Source of the DNA: Strigops habroptila | Lineage: Eukaryota; Chordata; Aves; Psittaciformes; Psittacidae | Direction of reading: 5' to 3' | Length of the DNA: 64,000 nt | Assembly (NCBI RefSeq): GCF_004027225.2 | Contig: NC_044290.2 | Coordinates: 9,316,906-9,380,905, forward strand | Part shown: positions 1 to 12,499 of the stretch, piece by piece | Layout of the letters: each line of letters begins with the position of its first letter | Position numbering within the stretch: position 1 is the first letter of the stretch | Notes under the pieces: model-generated | Told to the model about the DNA's origin: nothing | What the model saw: the letters and a program-made list of their open reading frames with translations, nothing else | Databases searched by the model: none | Translations under genes and position numbers: made by a program

Positions 1-2150
1 AATACTGTACTCCTCTGCCGTTCCATTTTTTAGATTATTTTCTTTCCCTTTCTATCTATTGGGGAGATTTATATCACAAAACTATCAGCCTTTACAAAAT
101 GGATGCTTTTATCTTTGCAGCTGAGGTGGTTGTGAAGTCAGGGTGATGAGAAACAGTTTTCTACGTTAGAGTACATTTGCCACGTGATTAACTGGAAGAT
201 GTCACTGCGGTATTTCTATTTCATCTTTGTGAAGACACGCATTGAGGGCAACAACAAAGCACAATATGCACTTTTACAAGTCTAGCAATGCAAGCAATCC
301 CAAAGGGAAGCTTGCAGAGACACGCTCACCTCTCCACTCAACCGCAGATCAAATGTTTCACTGAAGCCATCTGACTGACATTTCTCCTTCCAATGACAAG
401 AAAAAGTGACATTAAATAAATTTGCAGGTTGTCATTGGATATTGGCTTCAAAATCATTTTCTAGACGTCACATCAAGCTCATGGAAACTCCTAAAACTGC
501 CATTTCCACTCAAGAATACAAAACCATGAGCAAAAGGTAATATTTTACCCTTTCAGAAATACACTAAAACATAGAAGAAATTAATCTTAGTCTCTCAGAT
601 AACACCATCATCTTAAAGACCTGTACGAATAGCTAGTGAGAAGCTCAAAGTGGAACAACCTTAGATTTTCTTGAAATGAAAGATTAGATGTGTTTTTAGA
701 AGATTATATGAGGATGATGCTTAAAGAAGATGAGATTTAAAGGTGAGCAAATAATTAATCTATGGAACAACATGAAAATAAAAAAATACAGACATTTACT
801 GCAGTGCAAGCTCAGCATGGGCCAGTTTGTTTGGCTGACCTGCTCTGTGCTACCACGGCCAGATTGTTTCCAACATGCAGCCTCACATTTGCAGACAATC
901 CAGGTGCAGATAACTGACTGCAATACTGTACTCAGAAGTGTGCCTATACTCATAGCTCCTTCTTAACTTTCGCTAACTCTGACTTTTGTTTTATTATTAT
1001 TGTTTTGAGTGAAAGATAAATGAGCTTATAACTGAAGCCAGATAACTACTCTTATCTCCTCCTCATCTGAATTTGACTTGAAGATGGTCGCTGTCTTTGT
1101 GAATCTGGCCTGAAATACCATAAGCAGCTGGCAGTTTCACTTAATATTGCCCTAACAGTAACTCCAGTGAAGTGGGTTAGCAAATGTGTTGTGTATTTAC
1201 CAGCTCTGCTGTTTATATTACTATCAACGATGTTGATACTGTAGCGGGTCATTGCCAGTTAAGCAAAACACAAGTTTATGTTACCATCAACTATTTATTT
1301 TAACACTGACATGGGCAGTATATTGTGTAAATAAGTAGCAGTGTTTTTCTGTTAACAGAATTGTATTTAAAGTTTATGCCACCAGTAACAGCAATATGAA
1401 AATGAACCACTTACACTGAAGAGATTTATATCTAAAGCATAAACACAGAAAGTAACAGACTACCTATCATTAAGCTTGCTGACAACTTCCATTAGAAGAG
1501 ATTGTTCTCTTGTTGGTAACAACTCTGCTAAATTTTAGCTGCATGTGTCTACTTTCGGCTCAGAAAGCCACAATCTCTGGAATGTGTAAGAATAATAGTA
1601 ATTATTAAATTTAAAATAATATTTATTGTATTGGAAATAAGTGCTGTAATTTTTTTCCTTTAGAAGGCTCTCATGCCTTGAGTGGGCTAGAAAAGCGACT
1701 TGAAATTCAACAGACATGTAGTCTTTGCATAAATACTTATGCTATTCTTATGAAAATCTACTCATATTTAGCCTCTTGGCTAAATATAAACCTTCGAATT
1801 CAAGCTTTTGCAAATACAGTCCATATTCTCAACAGAAGCTTTTCAGAGCTTTCCAGGAGAATTATCAAAATACAGGTTTTTTACTCCACACTCTCAAGCC
1901 TCTCACAGATCCTGCTATATATAGGATACATATTTTCCTTGTATGTTACCACACTTTCTTTTCCTCTTGCTTATTCTCTTCTATCATATGTTATTATGTA
2001 CATTTAAAATGATTATTTTATCTACTACCCCATTATCTCAAGGGCAGAAGTCTGTGCAGTGCATCTCAAGGTTCTAATACTGATGATAATACAGACTGCA
2101 GCTCACATGAGGCCATATGATCCCGTATCACACGGTGTACCTACTCCTTG

Positions 2151-2208
2151 CAGGGGGGTTGGATTAGATGACCTTTAAAGGTCCCTTTCAACCCAAACCA
2201 TTCTATGT
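2151..2208 (+). repeat. CR1 LINE 3'-end fragment
   Basis: The sequence reads GGGGGGTTGGATTAGATGAC, then CTTTAAAGGTCCCTTTCAAC, then CCAAACCATTCTATG. This is the conserved 3' tail of avian CR1 elements, ending in one copy of the ATTCTATG-type terminal unit. Only the last 60 bases or so are recognisable, as is usual for 5'-truncated CR1 copies. Confidence 0.85.
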
Positions 2209-3559
2209 AGCCAAGCTTTTTTTATCTCAGAGCGTTTTTAAAGCCCCTAAAATAATTACAAACAAAAGCTATGCTTAAGGAAATCTTACAAAGCCAGGCA
2301 CTCAGGAGTTACAGGAACAGTGATGGATGGCTTGCTGGATATTGGTGCCCTCGTGTACAGAAACACCATGGCACAATTAAATAATCATGTACCACTTTTC
2401 CTTCCTCTTTGAGGTCGCTGCATACTAATGTGGATGATTCTACATAGGGCTTCTGCTCCATTTGCTGAAGAGCTGAAAAACATACTGGGAAAGAAAAACT
2501 GTGCCTGCTCAAGGTCATATGAACTCAAGAATCCGCATCAGCGCATGTCCTCTGGGCATCGCCAGCACAACAGCTCCCAGTTGTGATGCATAAGGATGAG
2601 AAATTAAAGAAATTAGGAAATCTAGGAAAGGCAGCTTGCTTAAACCCAATTTCTTCACAAGCAATTGCTATCCCCTTGTTCCTCACCATCTAGGCACCCT
2701 TCATGACACAGGAGATCCGATTCAAACAAATGCTCAGTATTTACCAGATAACTAAAGTTAATGAGAACTGTGTTTTGAATGGGCTATATAATTCCACTCT
2801 GAAAAATCAGTTTCCAAGTGTTAAATATTCAAAATAAGCTAATATTTTCAACTCAAAGTCTCAATACAGATGTTCATCATCTGTAAAATTAGAAAATTTG
2901 TTCGTTCTATGAAAGTGTAATGAAAATAAATTGATTAATGTTTAGTAAAACATTCAGATACTTAAATGATAAGCAGCACTCAAAGCTATGAGGGAGTGAT
3001 TCCAACTTCAGAAATGGGTAATAAATTACTGAAAAAGACAACAGGATGCTATAAGGAGACAATGGTGTTGACTTGAGCACTACCCAGCCTTGCGAGGAAC
3101 CAGCTTTACGGAAAATACATCCAAAAAGCAAAACTGTATGGGCAATGTTAATTTTGGCACCTCCTAATTCTACGTGCTTTTCCTTGAGCCCTTAAATAAT
3201 GATTTTTAAACCAGTCTACGTTTATAAATAGATAAATTTTTAAATTATAAAAAATGATATTAAAAATGACAAAAAATGAAATTATAATTTCATTAGAGTT
3301 TTGGAATCTATAAAGACATAGGCTACTGAAATCTTTGTAGACAGGTTGCAAATGGACTGCCTGTGACCTCAGAGTGGCAGCTTGCAGAGGTGCTTTTTCC
3401 TTCTTCCTGCTTTTGCTGCCTTTTTTTTTTCTTCTTCCTTTTTGTGGTTGAATAAAAGCATTTGGCTTTTAAGTCTTATCTTCTGGATGTGTTATATTCA
3501 TGCTACAGGAAAGAAACAGCAGTATTTTGACCTTGTGAGTTTTTTCTCTAAAGAAAACG

Positions 3560-3630
3560 TTAATACAGGATAGAGTAAGCAACAGCAAAAAACCCACAAG
3601 ACATTAATACAGGGTAAGCAACAGCAAAAC
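3560..3630. repeat. Imperfect 44-bp tandem duplication
   Basis: The word TTAATACAGG starts at 3560 and again at 3604, and both copies are followed by TAAGCAACAGCAAAA. The first copy carries about six extra bases (ATAGAG region) before the shared TAAGC. This is a local tandem duplication with a small indel, not a known interspersed family. Confidence 0.7.
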
Positions 3631-6600
3631 TTCGTTTTTCAAATTGGAGAAGCAGCCAAACTAATTTTGAAAGCTTCTTCATTGGAGGCTGAAAGCCTTT
3701 GTACAAACTTCATCCTGGAGTGATATTTTCGGCTGTAATATAGGGGTTTGTAATGGAAATGCTGACAGGCCCATAATTACGGAAGCACTAGCGGGCACCA
3801 CTATAATAGTATATCAGATAGGCATAGGACTTAAATGCGATACAAGGTATCAAAAGATGTCAGTGTCTGTCCTCATTAAAGCAGCACTTACAATTCCTTT
3901 TAACCTCCATGACTCAAAGTATGAATTTGATGTTCAGAAGGACATAGACACTGGTACTACTACTTGCAATTAATACATCCCCTTCAGTACTTCAAACTAA
4001 ATCCGTGCATCATCCTAAATGTTTAAGCTCATAGGAAATGCAAAAAATAAATGGTAAGAATAAGAACATTTCATTTTACAGGACAAACTGAACCCATGTA
4101 AAGTAATATAAAAATGACACATTATTTCCTGTGTTCTATAACATCTTAAAGCTTCTTACACCCAAATACACAATGCTGTATCTGTGATGCAATTACACTT
4201 CTGGATACTGAGGGGTGGTGGGGAACTTTTATTCTTCATTCACTGGATTCTTGTTTGTTGTATGACCAAGACAACTGACAGATTTATGTATTAGTATGAC
4301 ATTCTTGATGCCTGTACAAATTCCATGCATGCAGAAAAGAGAAGATCAAGCCTGAAGATGCAGGAGGGTTGAATAAGATGTTTACAGCCTATACAGACTT
4401 TAATTTTACGTTGTTAAGCCCACCAAACCCATTCACTAAACTGGTAACATGATTATAATCTGCACAGTAGATTCTACTCCTGTAATATCTAAATTCTGAA
4501 ACTTCACCTGAGAGTTGCGTGCTATAATCATGTTTTTCCAACAGATGCAGAAATACTGCAGGAGGTTACCTTTGAATTATTTCCAACCACATGCTCTATT
4601 TCACGACTCTAACAGACGCACTCCTCTTTCCTCCTCTGCATTAAGATGCTTGAAAACAACAGAAAGATTGAATTTACCTCTCCTTCATCTAGCCAGAAAA
4701 ATTGATTTTGGGGGTAAGTTCTCCTGAACAAGCCCTTTTTCAAGCATGAAAAATATATTAAGGGGGAAAAAAAAACAGGTGTTGCATTCTGTACAAATCC
4801 AGGTATACAGCTCTTATCAGGTAAGGGAACTAACAAATGTCACATTCCACAGAAGCTTGCCTCACTGGAAATGGGATTGATGGTGGTTTTGATGACTAGG
4901 TAGAGAAAGAAAACATCTCAGTGAACAGAAAGTACTTTCCCATGGAAAGCTGGAATAGTACTATTTTGAGTAATGCCCTACTTAAACACAGGGACACCCT
5001 CACTCTGTCACTCACACAAACGTGATTTGCATGTTTGGTGGCTTGTAATTCAGTCTCAGACTACAGTAACACCTTATAAAAGATGATTCATAAGATTATT
5101 ATATTTGCATATTTCCCCATCACTGACAGTGAAGGCTTCCATGGGCCACCAGTCTCAGGACTACGGCCACTGCAGGAGAGCATGACCAGCAAACCAAAAA
5201 GATCCCAAAATCTGTTGATGTCATTCCTATTTGAATGCGGAGCATAGTAGAGACTTCTGGGATTCCTGCCTTTGTGTCATGGAAGGCTTTCATTTTCTGA
5301 TGAGGTTTTCTCCTTTAGAGGCTAGGTTTTAAGGTTTTATACCCACAGAGGGCAATGGAATTGCCCAAGTTCCAGAACAAGAGGTCTGCATAAAGAATTT
5401 TTTTGCTATTAGCTCACTTGCTAAAGAAGATGAGGCAGTAAAGCAGCAAGTGCCAGAAAAATGTATTAGTGCTTACCAAGCCAGGCTCATCTCTCCTAGA
5501 AATCTATTGACCAGACAAAAATTTGCTTCAACTTGTGCCATTTTGCCCATATTACATATCATTTATCAAATCATCTGTTCCTCGACCTTAATAACAGTCC
5601 CTACTGTTTGAATTTTCTAACATCATGTGGCCCTCTGACAGAAGAGATTTAAAGAACACATAAATGTGAATGTCATGAAAAATGACTTGTAGTACTTCTT
5701 GGGAAGGTAAGACAAAGAGCACTTGCTTGAATCATGAAACTAGGTGTGATTTTTTTCTGGCATTGTGTTATACAAATAGTAACAGGGAACTCTTCAGCAT
5801 TCCAGGAACTAAATATAAATATGTGCAACCTAAAAGTATATCTTTCTAATGCAAATTTAATGCGCTGTTCAAATGCTGAGCAGCTATTATATTGCCATCA
5901 GCATTTGATTATATGCTTTTGGCTTTCCTGATCCTGCTTCCTTCTGACCATTATATCTGAGAGACATACCTCCTGTGTAAGGGTGAAAGATGGAAATATC
6001 AGAGCACTTTCTGCAGTGACTTATTTGGTTTTCCAAGGCCACAAGATTTTGACATGACAGTAGGTGGTAGTCCTCAGAAATACTACCTCCTTTTTTATGT
6101 TAGATCTTACCTTAGAAAATTCATTTTCAAGTTAGTACCTTCTCACTACAAAACTACCTGTCTTAATTAAAATTTTTAACATAGTTGGTATTAACTTGGT
6201 CCATTAATTGTATTACAAATGTATTTAATGTATTGTTACAATCTGAAGACACCACAATTGAGGTAAATCTTTAATTCAAAACTCACAAGCTTGCAGACAG
6301 ATAGTGTCTTCCACTCTACCTAAAACCAATGGAATTCTACAGAGTGCAGTTCAGTACAGAATGTGTCTTGTGTTTCACACACAGCTCCTCATTCAGTGAA
6401 TTCTCTCTCAGGATTGTATTTTTGTATTCTTAACACAAAAGAAGGGAAACTCCCACTGACTTCACTGCGAGTCCAAGTGGACCTGAGAAGGGCACTAATC
6501 TCACTTATCAGCATGCTATACGAACGCTGTCAATTAATTACAACCATATCAAACACTTGGCTGCAGATCGTGTACACAGTGTGCTTGTCACTTACTGATT

Positions 6601-7704
6601 TACAGTCAGTGGGAGGAGGTTAGAGCAAAAGTGTAAGAACAAATCAAAGTTAAACATGGACATGGAAATTTATCTCTGTTTTCAAGACTGCCAATTCTGT
6701 GTGCACTGGGCATGAACTAGGAGCGTGGTGATGAAACGGCAGCAGAACAGTGTTTGCTACTGGCAATAACAAAGCCTGGATAAACAAAAGAATCATGCCT
6801 CATAACACAGTATCCTATTAGTTTAAATGATATGCATCCTACAGGAGCTAGTATCTAAAATAAAGCAAATGTTAATTCCTTTCAGAGATTAAATGATCAG
6901 AAGAGTGTTCAGCTCCAAATGGAAACTAAGGAACATGACATACTGCCAGCCAGCACTTGGCAAAACAGCTTCTAATATAATATGGAAATACTGTTGTACA
7001 CCACTGCCAAAAATATTAATAAACCCCCTGAAATCCTAATTGTTAGCATTATTGCTACCTCTCTGGTTCTCTGCAAGAAGCAGTCTCTAAACAGTCAATG
7101 ATTTCAATCAATAAGCATTAAAAAGAGAATCCTCTACCAAAGTTTTGTGCTTAAACAAAACAGATAGCCATGCTAAAAAGAAGTATCAGCTGGTAATTCT
7201 AATTGGAATTCTGTCTCTTTGCACTCACAATTAATTCAATATATTGTGTTGGCATGAAGTAAAAATTCTGTACTCTCAGCAAGTAGGACAGGAGTTGTAT
7301 TAATTTGCTTTTCATATGCTTTTTATTTGCTGTCATCAATTCAATGGATTGAACAGAAAACTGTGAAAGAGCGGATGAGGGCGATTCCTATTACTCAAGT
7401 TAAAAAAAAAAAAGTGTGAATAGCACAGCTTGGATGTATAAATATACAGGGAAAAGTTAACACAGTTCTAGTGAAGAGAAGTCATGTCTTAATCTTGCCT
7501 CTGAAGGGGTCAATGGGTAATGCAGACACAAGAAACCTACCTGATAAGGGCCAATTCAGTATCGAAAGCCCATTTGCCAAGGTCACTCCCCAGATGTTCT
7601 AAAAGAAATGTATTTGCCATGATAAGCAGAAAGGTCCTTAAAAGAATAAACCATTGTTTAAAAGATACAATAAAAAGTAAAATAAACAGACAAGTGATTT
7701 TTGT

Positions 7705-7795
7705 CACTGGAGAGAGGACACCAGTGGAGTCCCAGAGGAACATGCACAGGTCTCGAAGTGTTCAACACACTCATTAACGGTGGCAGCACATTCAT
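7705..7795 (+). repeat. Decayed CR1-like reverse-transcriptase relic
   Basis: ACCAGTGGAGTCCCAGAGG is followed about 25 bases later by GTGTTCAACACACTCATTAA. This matches the spacing and codons of the LINE reverse-transcriptase block usually read as SGVPQGS...LFNIFIND. Reading frames are interrupted: one frame gives PVES and another gives EVFNTLING. The similarity is visible by eye only and no flanking CR1 sequence is clear, so it is an old fragment at best. Confidence 0.4.
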
Positions 7796-10700
7796 CCACA
7801 AGTTACTAAGAAAACAAATCCCCAGTGAACAATATATAAAAAGAACAAGTGATAACGTGAACCCAACAAGGATGGAAAGCTACATTTTTGTAATTAACCT
7901 CCTACAAAAAGGATTTAAAAGAGGGAGTGGGAGGCATATTATAGAGAGTACAAAGAGAACAAAGGAGAGAACATCGAGCAGAGAGGATACAGAGTTACAG
8001 TGATCACTTAGCAGCCTGCAATGCTTAGAGAGCAACTCTTGATTAGATGAAAAGCTGAGTAACTTTATCTCCTTGACCTCAGTGGCAATGGACACCTGGA
8101 ACACCAGTTTAACATTCTTCAGTCCAAACTCACCACAGGGTCACCTCAGTGTATGGCAGATGGAAGAATTCAGGGATGCAAATTTAGGCTTCACCATGGT
8201 TTTCAACAGACAGAGGAACCACACAGCCCACAGTTTACCACTCCTTAGTACATATCATGCAGCTACTGCTATTGCTTCTACTTAAGGAAACATATAAATG
8301 TACTGCTAGGGACACAAGACTTAACAGTGTGAAATCACAGAGCAACATCTCAAAAGGTTGACTGAGAGGAACAAGACCTCCCATTTTACCAGTGCATGGT
8401 TCCTCAGGAACACGGTACACGAGCATTCCATTCCATTTCTCATTCTTGAGAATGGCACACACCACAGTGCCATCCCACCTTAAGGTAATGAGTAATTTGT
8501 AAAGTTGTTCAGAGTTTGCCTGAAAAAGATCCCATACTTAGTATGTTACAACGGCTTCATGTCACCCACAAGTCTTCGCACTTGCATGACAGCAACTCCC
8601 CAACGTGAACCTCCTCAGCAACTTCATTAGACAGACTTACTGAAACAGTGCTTCTCGTCAAGAAATGATTCACAGAAGAGTTATATATTTTTGGAATTTA
8701 TCAAAAATGCAGAAGATTTACAAGAGCAAACCCGGTAACTCTCGACTTCATCAGTTCTGAACTTTCCATCTCATCATAAATGCAAAATATGAAGAAATAT
8801 TTGACATTTGAACCCTAAGAAAAGTAGTTTTAAGGTGGTATCAATCTGCAGGTATGGGAAATGGTAAAAAAAAGATGCTCCACATCTTCTAAACTTTGAT
8901 AATATTCATCTTTCACTGCCTTCTAGAATAGCATAAGCAGATAGCGTGCGCTAATTTGGTACAGAAAGGACACTAGGGACCAAATCTTCAGCTGACTTAC
9001 TGAGGCTATCTTTGTATGTCAACTTGCAAAGTTCACTGTGCCTCCAAACCAGTCTATGTTTAAATCTGACATATGCAAATACTTTGCACACAGAAATCAT
9101 GGGGTGATAAACTGTTATGCAGATGAACTGGAAAGAAAGTCCTTTTTCTTTGAACTCTTGACTGGAAGATGTCAGAAGTGCAAAAGAAAAATAAGGGTCT
9201 GCAAAACAAGAAAGGCAAAAACGTACCCCATCAGCTCTGTAATTATTTGTGTGTCAGTGATTACATGACAAAATATTTAAAGAATGGCAAAGCTTTCATT
9301 ATTCAGCAAGTCTATTTCTTTTCCTACATAGCTGTCTTATATTTCCAGTTGCAGCAGAATGGAAAACGCTTTCAACTGACACCTGATGGAGCAAGTTAAT
9401 TCTGCCTATTGCTATAGAACCTTGTTGTTTATTCAATTCCTTTCTCTGAGAAACAGTTCCTGTATACATCTTTCTTCTCTTACTTTTCACTTACTTTCTT
9501 TTAGCTGACAAAATGGGTTAAAATCTTGCTTTAGTCCAAGAGTCCTGGAGCATTTGCACTGCACTGTCTAACCTGGAGTTAAGAAGGAAGATACCAGAGA
9601 TGTGAATACTCAAGGGCAATATCAGGAACCAGCTATCAACACTAACATAAAAATTCGGGCTACAATTTCACACAGAGAATCGTGACTGTTAAAAATGAAT
9701 ATTAATAGATAACTGCTAAAGAAAAGCATGGAATAACCAGATAGAAACTCAACAAAATGAAGCTTGGTAGAATACAACGGCAAATCTTTCATAAACATCA
9801 AGACAAAATTCTGGTCTTTAACTGCTGAAGACTTTGCCAAACCACCAGTTTGACTCAAGCCTCCTACTCTTGTATCCATGTGGGTTATACTGGTTGGAAA
9901 TGCTAGTTGTCAACAGTCTATTTTAGATGAGACTTAGGCAGCTCCAGGGCACCACAGGTTTACACAAGGATTCTGTGACTTTCAGACTCAGTTTCAGCAC
10001 CAAAAGAAGGCGGAGATCTTACAGCTACACAAAGTCATGGCCAGTAAAAAACCCAAGCTTGACAGTGAACTTCCATTTGGATGCAGGGATCTATGGCACA
10101 ATTCTTAACAGACATGAGCTTCTTATCTATATTCATCACCTTCATTTTTTAATTTAATTTGATCAAGAACATCCTGCAAACTCAGGGCTTTTTTTCTTAA
10201 CTCATTGTTCTTGTCACAGGTTTGGATTGACTGCAGTGCTGAGTTTTCCTTACCATTAAATATGTGTGAATACTTTCAAGACTAATCCTTTTCTACATGC
10301 TTACTGGCCCTAGGGAATGTCCTCAGCTTTTCTGTAACAATAAAGTCAATCAGCTGCTACCTATAAGGTAAGCCTGGAAAGCTGAAGTAGCTCACTTAAT
10401 CTGCAGGTCTAACTTCCAAAACATGTGGAAAAGGCCTACAACCAAAGATGTGAAGTACAACAACCTGTGGAAAGGAATGCAATTGCCAGAAGCTTGTAAA
10501 AGGCCTTGAGGACCTCCTTGGAAAACTCTAAGACGTAAACTCTGACTCTCGCTCCTGTGTACACAGGAAGTGATACTGGTTTAAATAACACGAACATTCC
10601 AAGCCAATGTAAACCAGTTTCAAACCAAACCATGACAAATCATACTGCCTTCTGAACCACTATGTTGGGGTTTTCTGGCTTTGCCTTTATTCATTGGGCA

Positions 10701-11285
10701 AAATGCAAAAGGAAAACTGAGAAACAACCTTGTATTGAGTTTAAGAGAAAAAATCTCTGCATGCACACAACATCTGCTGCTGCTGCAAATTAATTGTGCA
10801 TTCTACAGCTATAGGAAAAACTGGAGGAGCCAATTAGCCTCTGGTTGATACAAAACTCAACAGAGTAAAGATGGAAGTCTGGCAGCTACATCTGAAAAGG
10901 GTACAAAAATCCTCAAGAGGAGACTGCTGTGCAAAACTCATGTAAGAATCTACTCTGCACTTTGCTGTTCATACAATGGCACCAATTAGGCATCTTTTGC
11001 ACGGTTCTATTAAAATCTATTTTACAACTGCCTTTGATAATAATCATACTACCCTGACTGAAGTGTTTGTACTTGGTTACCTAATACTCTTGGGCATATG
11101 ACTTTCTGCAATAAGTGGAGAGTGTGAAACAATCCTGCTACTTTGAATTAATTAATTTTCACTTCACTTTCTAGAATGTTTCTGAGAGAAAAATCTACAA
11201 TCCTTTTTTTTTCCACCCCAAATATTTAAGAGAATTTAGGATAATATCCCTATGTTTCCATCCTTTTACTCTGAAGAATGGAAAA

Positions 11286-11356
11286 ATATATATGTATTCA
11301 TATATAAAATATATAAATATATATTATGTGATTTAAGTATTATATATATATATAAA
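11286..11356. repeat. AT-rich microsatellite
   Basis: This is a nearly pure A/T tract dominated by TATATA and ATATAAA runs, including an uninterrupted (TA)n stretch around 11340-11353. It is a simple repeat with no gene evidence. Confidence 0.85.
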
Positions 11357-12465
11357 ACACATTTAACTGGTTTTATGGGAGTTGACAAAATTTAATCAAG
11401 AGCTATTCTTGTGGTTGCGAGAGGGGGATGGTTTGAACAGTTCTGCCAGTAGGATGTGTGTTGCCGGCACCAGGAAGGTAGGTGTAAGCTAACGTCAAAC
11501 TAAGCCACATAATACTAAGATAGGGCAGACCTTGAAACAGATGTGCAACTCCTTATGGTGGATAACTGAGGGAAATTAAGAGATGAGATGAGGTAAGAGG
11601 GTTAATATGAGGAAATCTCAAGGAAACAGCAACTGCTGTTCCTCAAATGCTCTTGAGGAACTACAGCTTTACACAGACTATGGTCTCCAGAAGAAAGATG
11701 AGATACAGACCTCCCCCTGCACCAGAGCATCTCCTTTTCTCCCACATAAGAACATTTGCTTTCTGAAACCTGAAGCAGAGGGTACTCATTGATTGCCACT
11801 GACATTCCTTGGACCGTCACAGGACAAATCACTCATGTTGTTTACTCCAGTTCTGGCCGCTACAGACCAATCGGCATGTCTGAAAATGTCTTAGTGAAAA
11901 GGCAAGGTTAGAGGTATCCACATTTAACTTGTACCATGCTTGCAGCACGATTAAATAAAAACATAACCACCTGTTAGACTTATTTCAGTGGGAGTATCTA
12001 TTTTCAATTATAGCATTTACTATCCACCCTCAAGTATGGCAAGTAACACCATGGTAACATAAACACAGTCGTGGCTGCTTCAGAAAGTTAAATTATAAAT
12101 AGCAATGTATAGCCCATGAGGTCCTGGAAATAAACTAACTAATCCATAGGCATTTGTAACTATGACATAACATTTCCACTAAAATGCTGTTTGCCTCATC
12201 TCAAACCCACTTGGAACAGATTTAGAAGTTGGGCATCACTTCACTGAGCGAGTCCACGTGCAGACATGAAGAGAGCAGAGATAGAGGAGAAAATCAGCTA
12301 TAGCAAACCAGTGGAAAACTAATAACGAGAAAGAAGTAATCCCTATAGTAGGCTTTATTCTGCTTCCATTGAAGTTGATGGGAAAAAAACCCTCAAAACC
12401 AACCTATCCCAAATATATGAGTCCCTGTATTATATGGGAACATGTTTTTATACTGAATTATCCCT

Positions 12466-12499
12466 GGGGGGAAAAAAAGAAAAGAAAAGAAGGAAAAGA
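12466..12499. repeat. Purine-only tract
   Basis: Thirty-four consecutive purines occur, GGGGGG followed by A-rich AAAAGAAAAG repeats. It is low-complexity sequence, and a short poly-lysine open frame through it has no other coding support. Confidence 0.75.
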
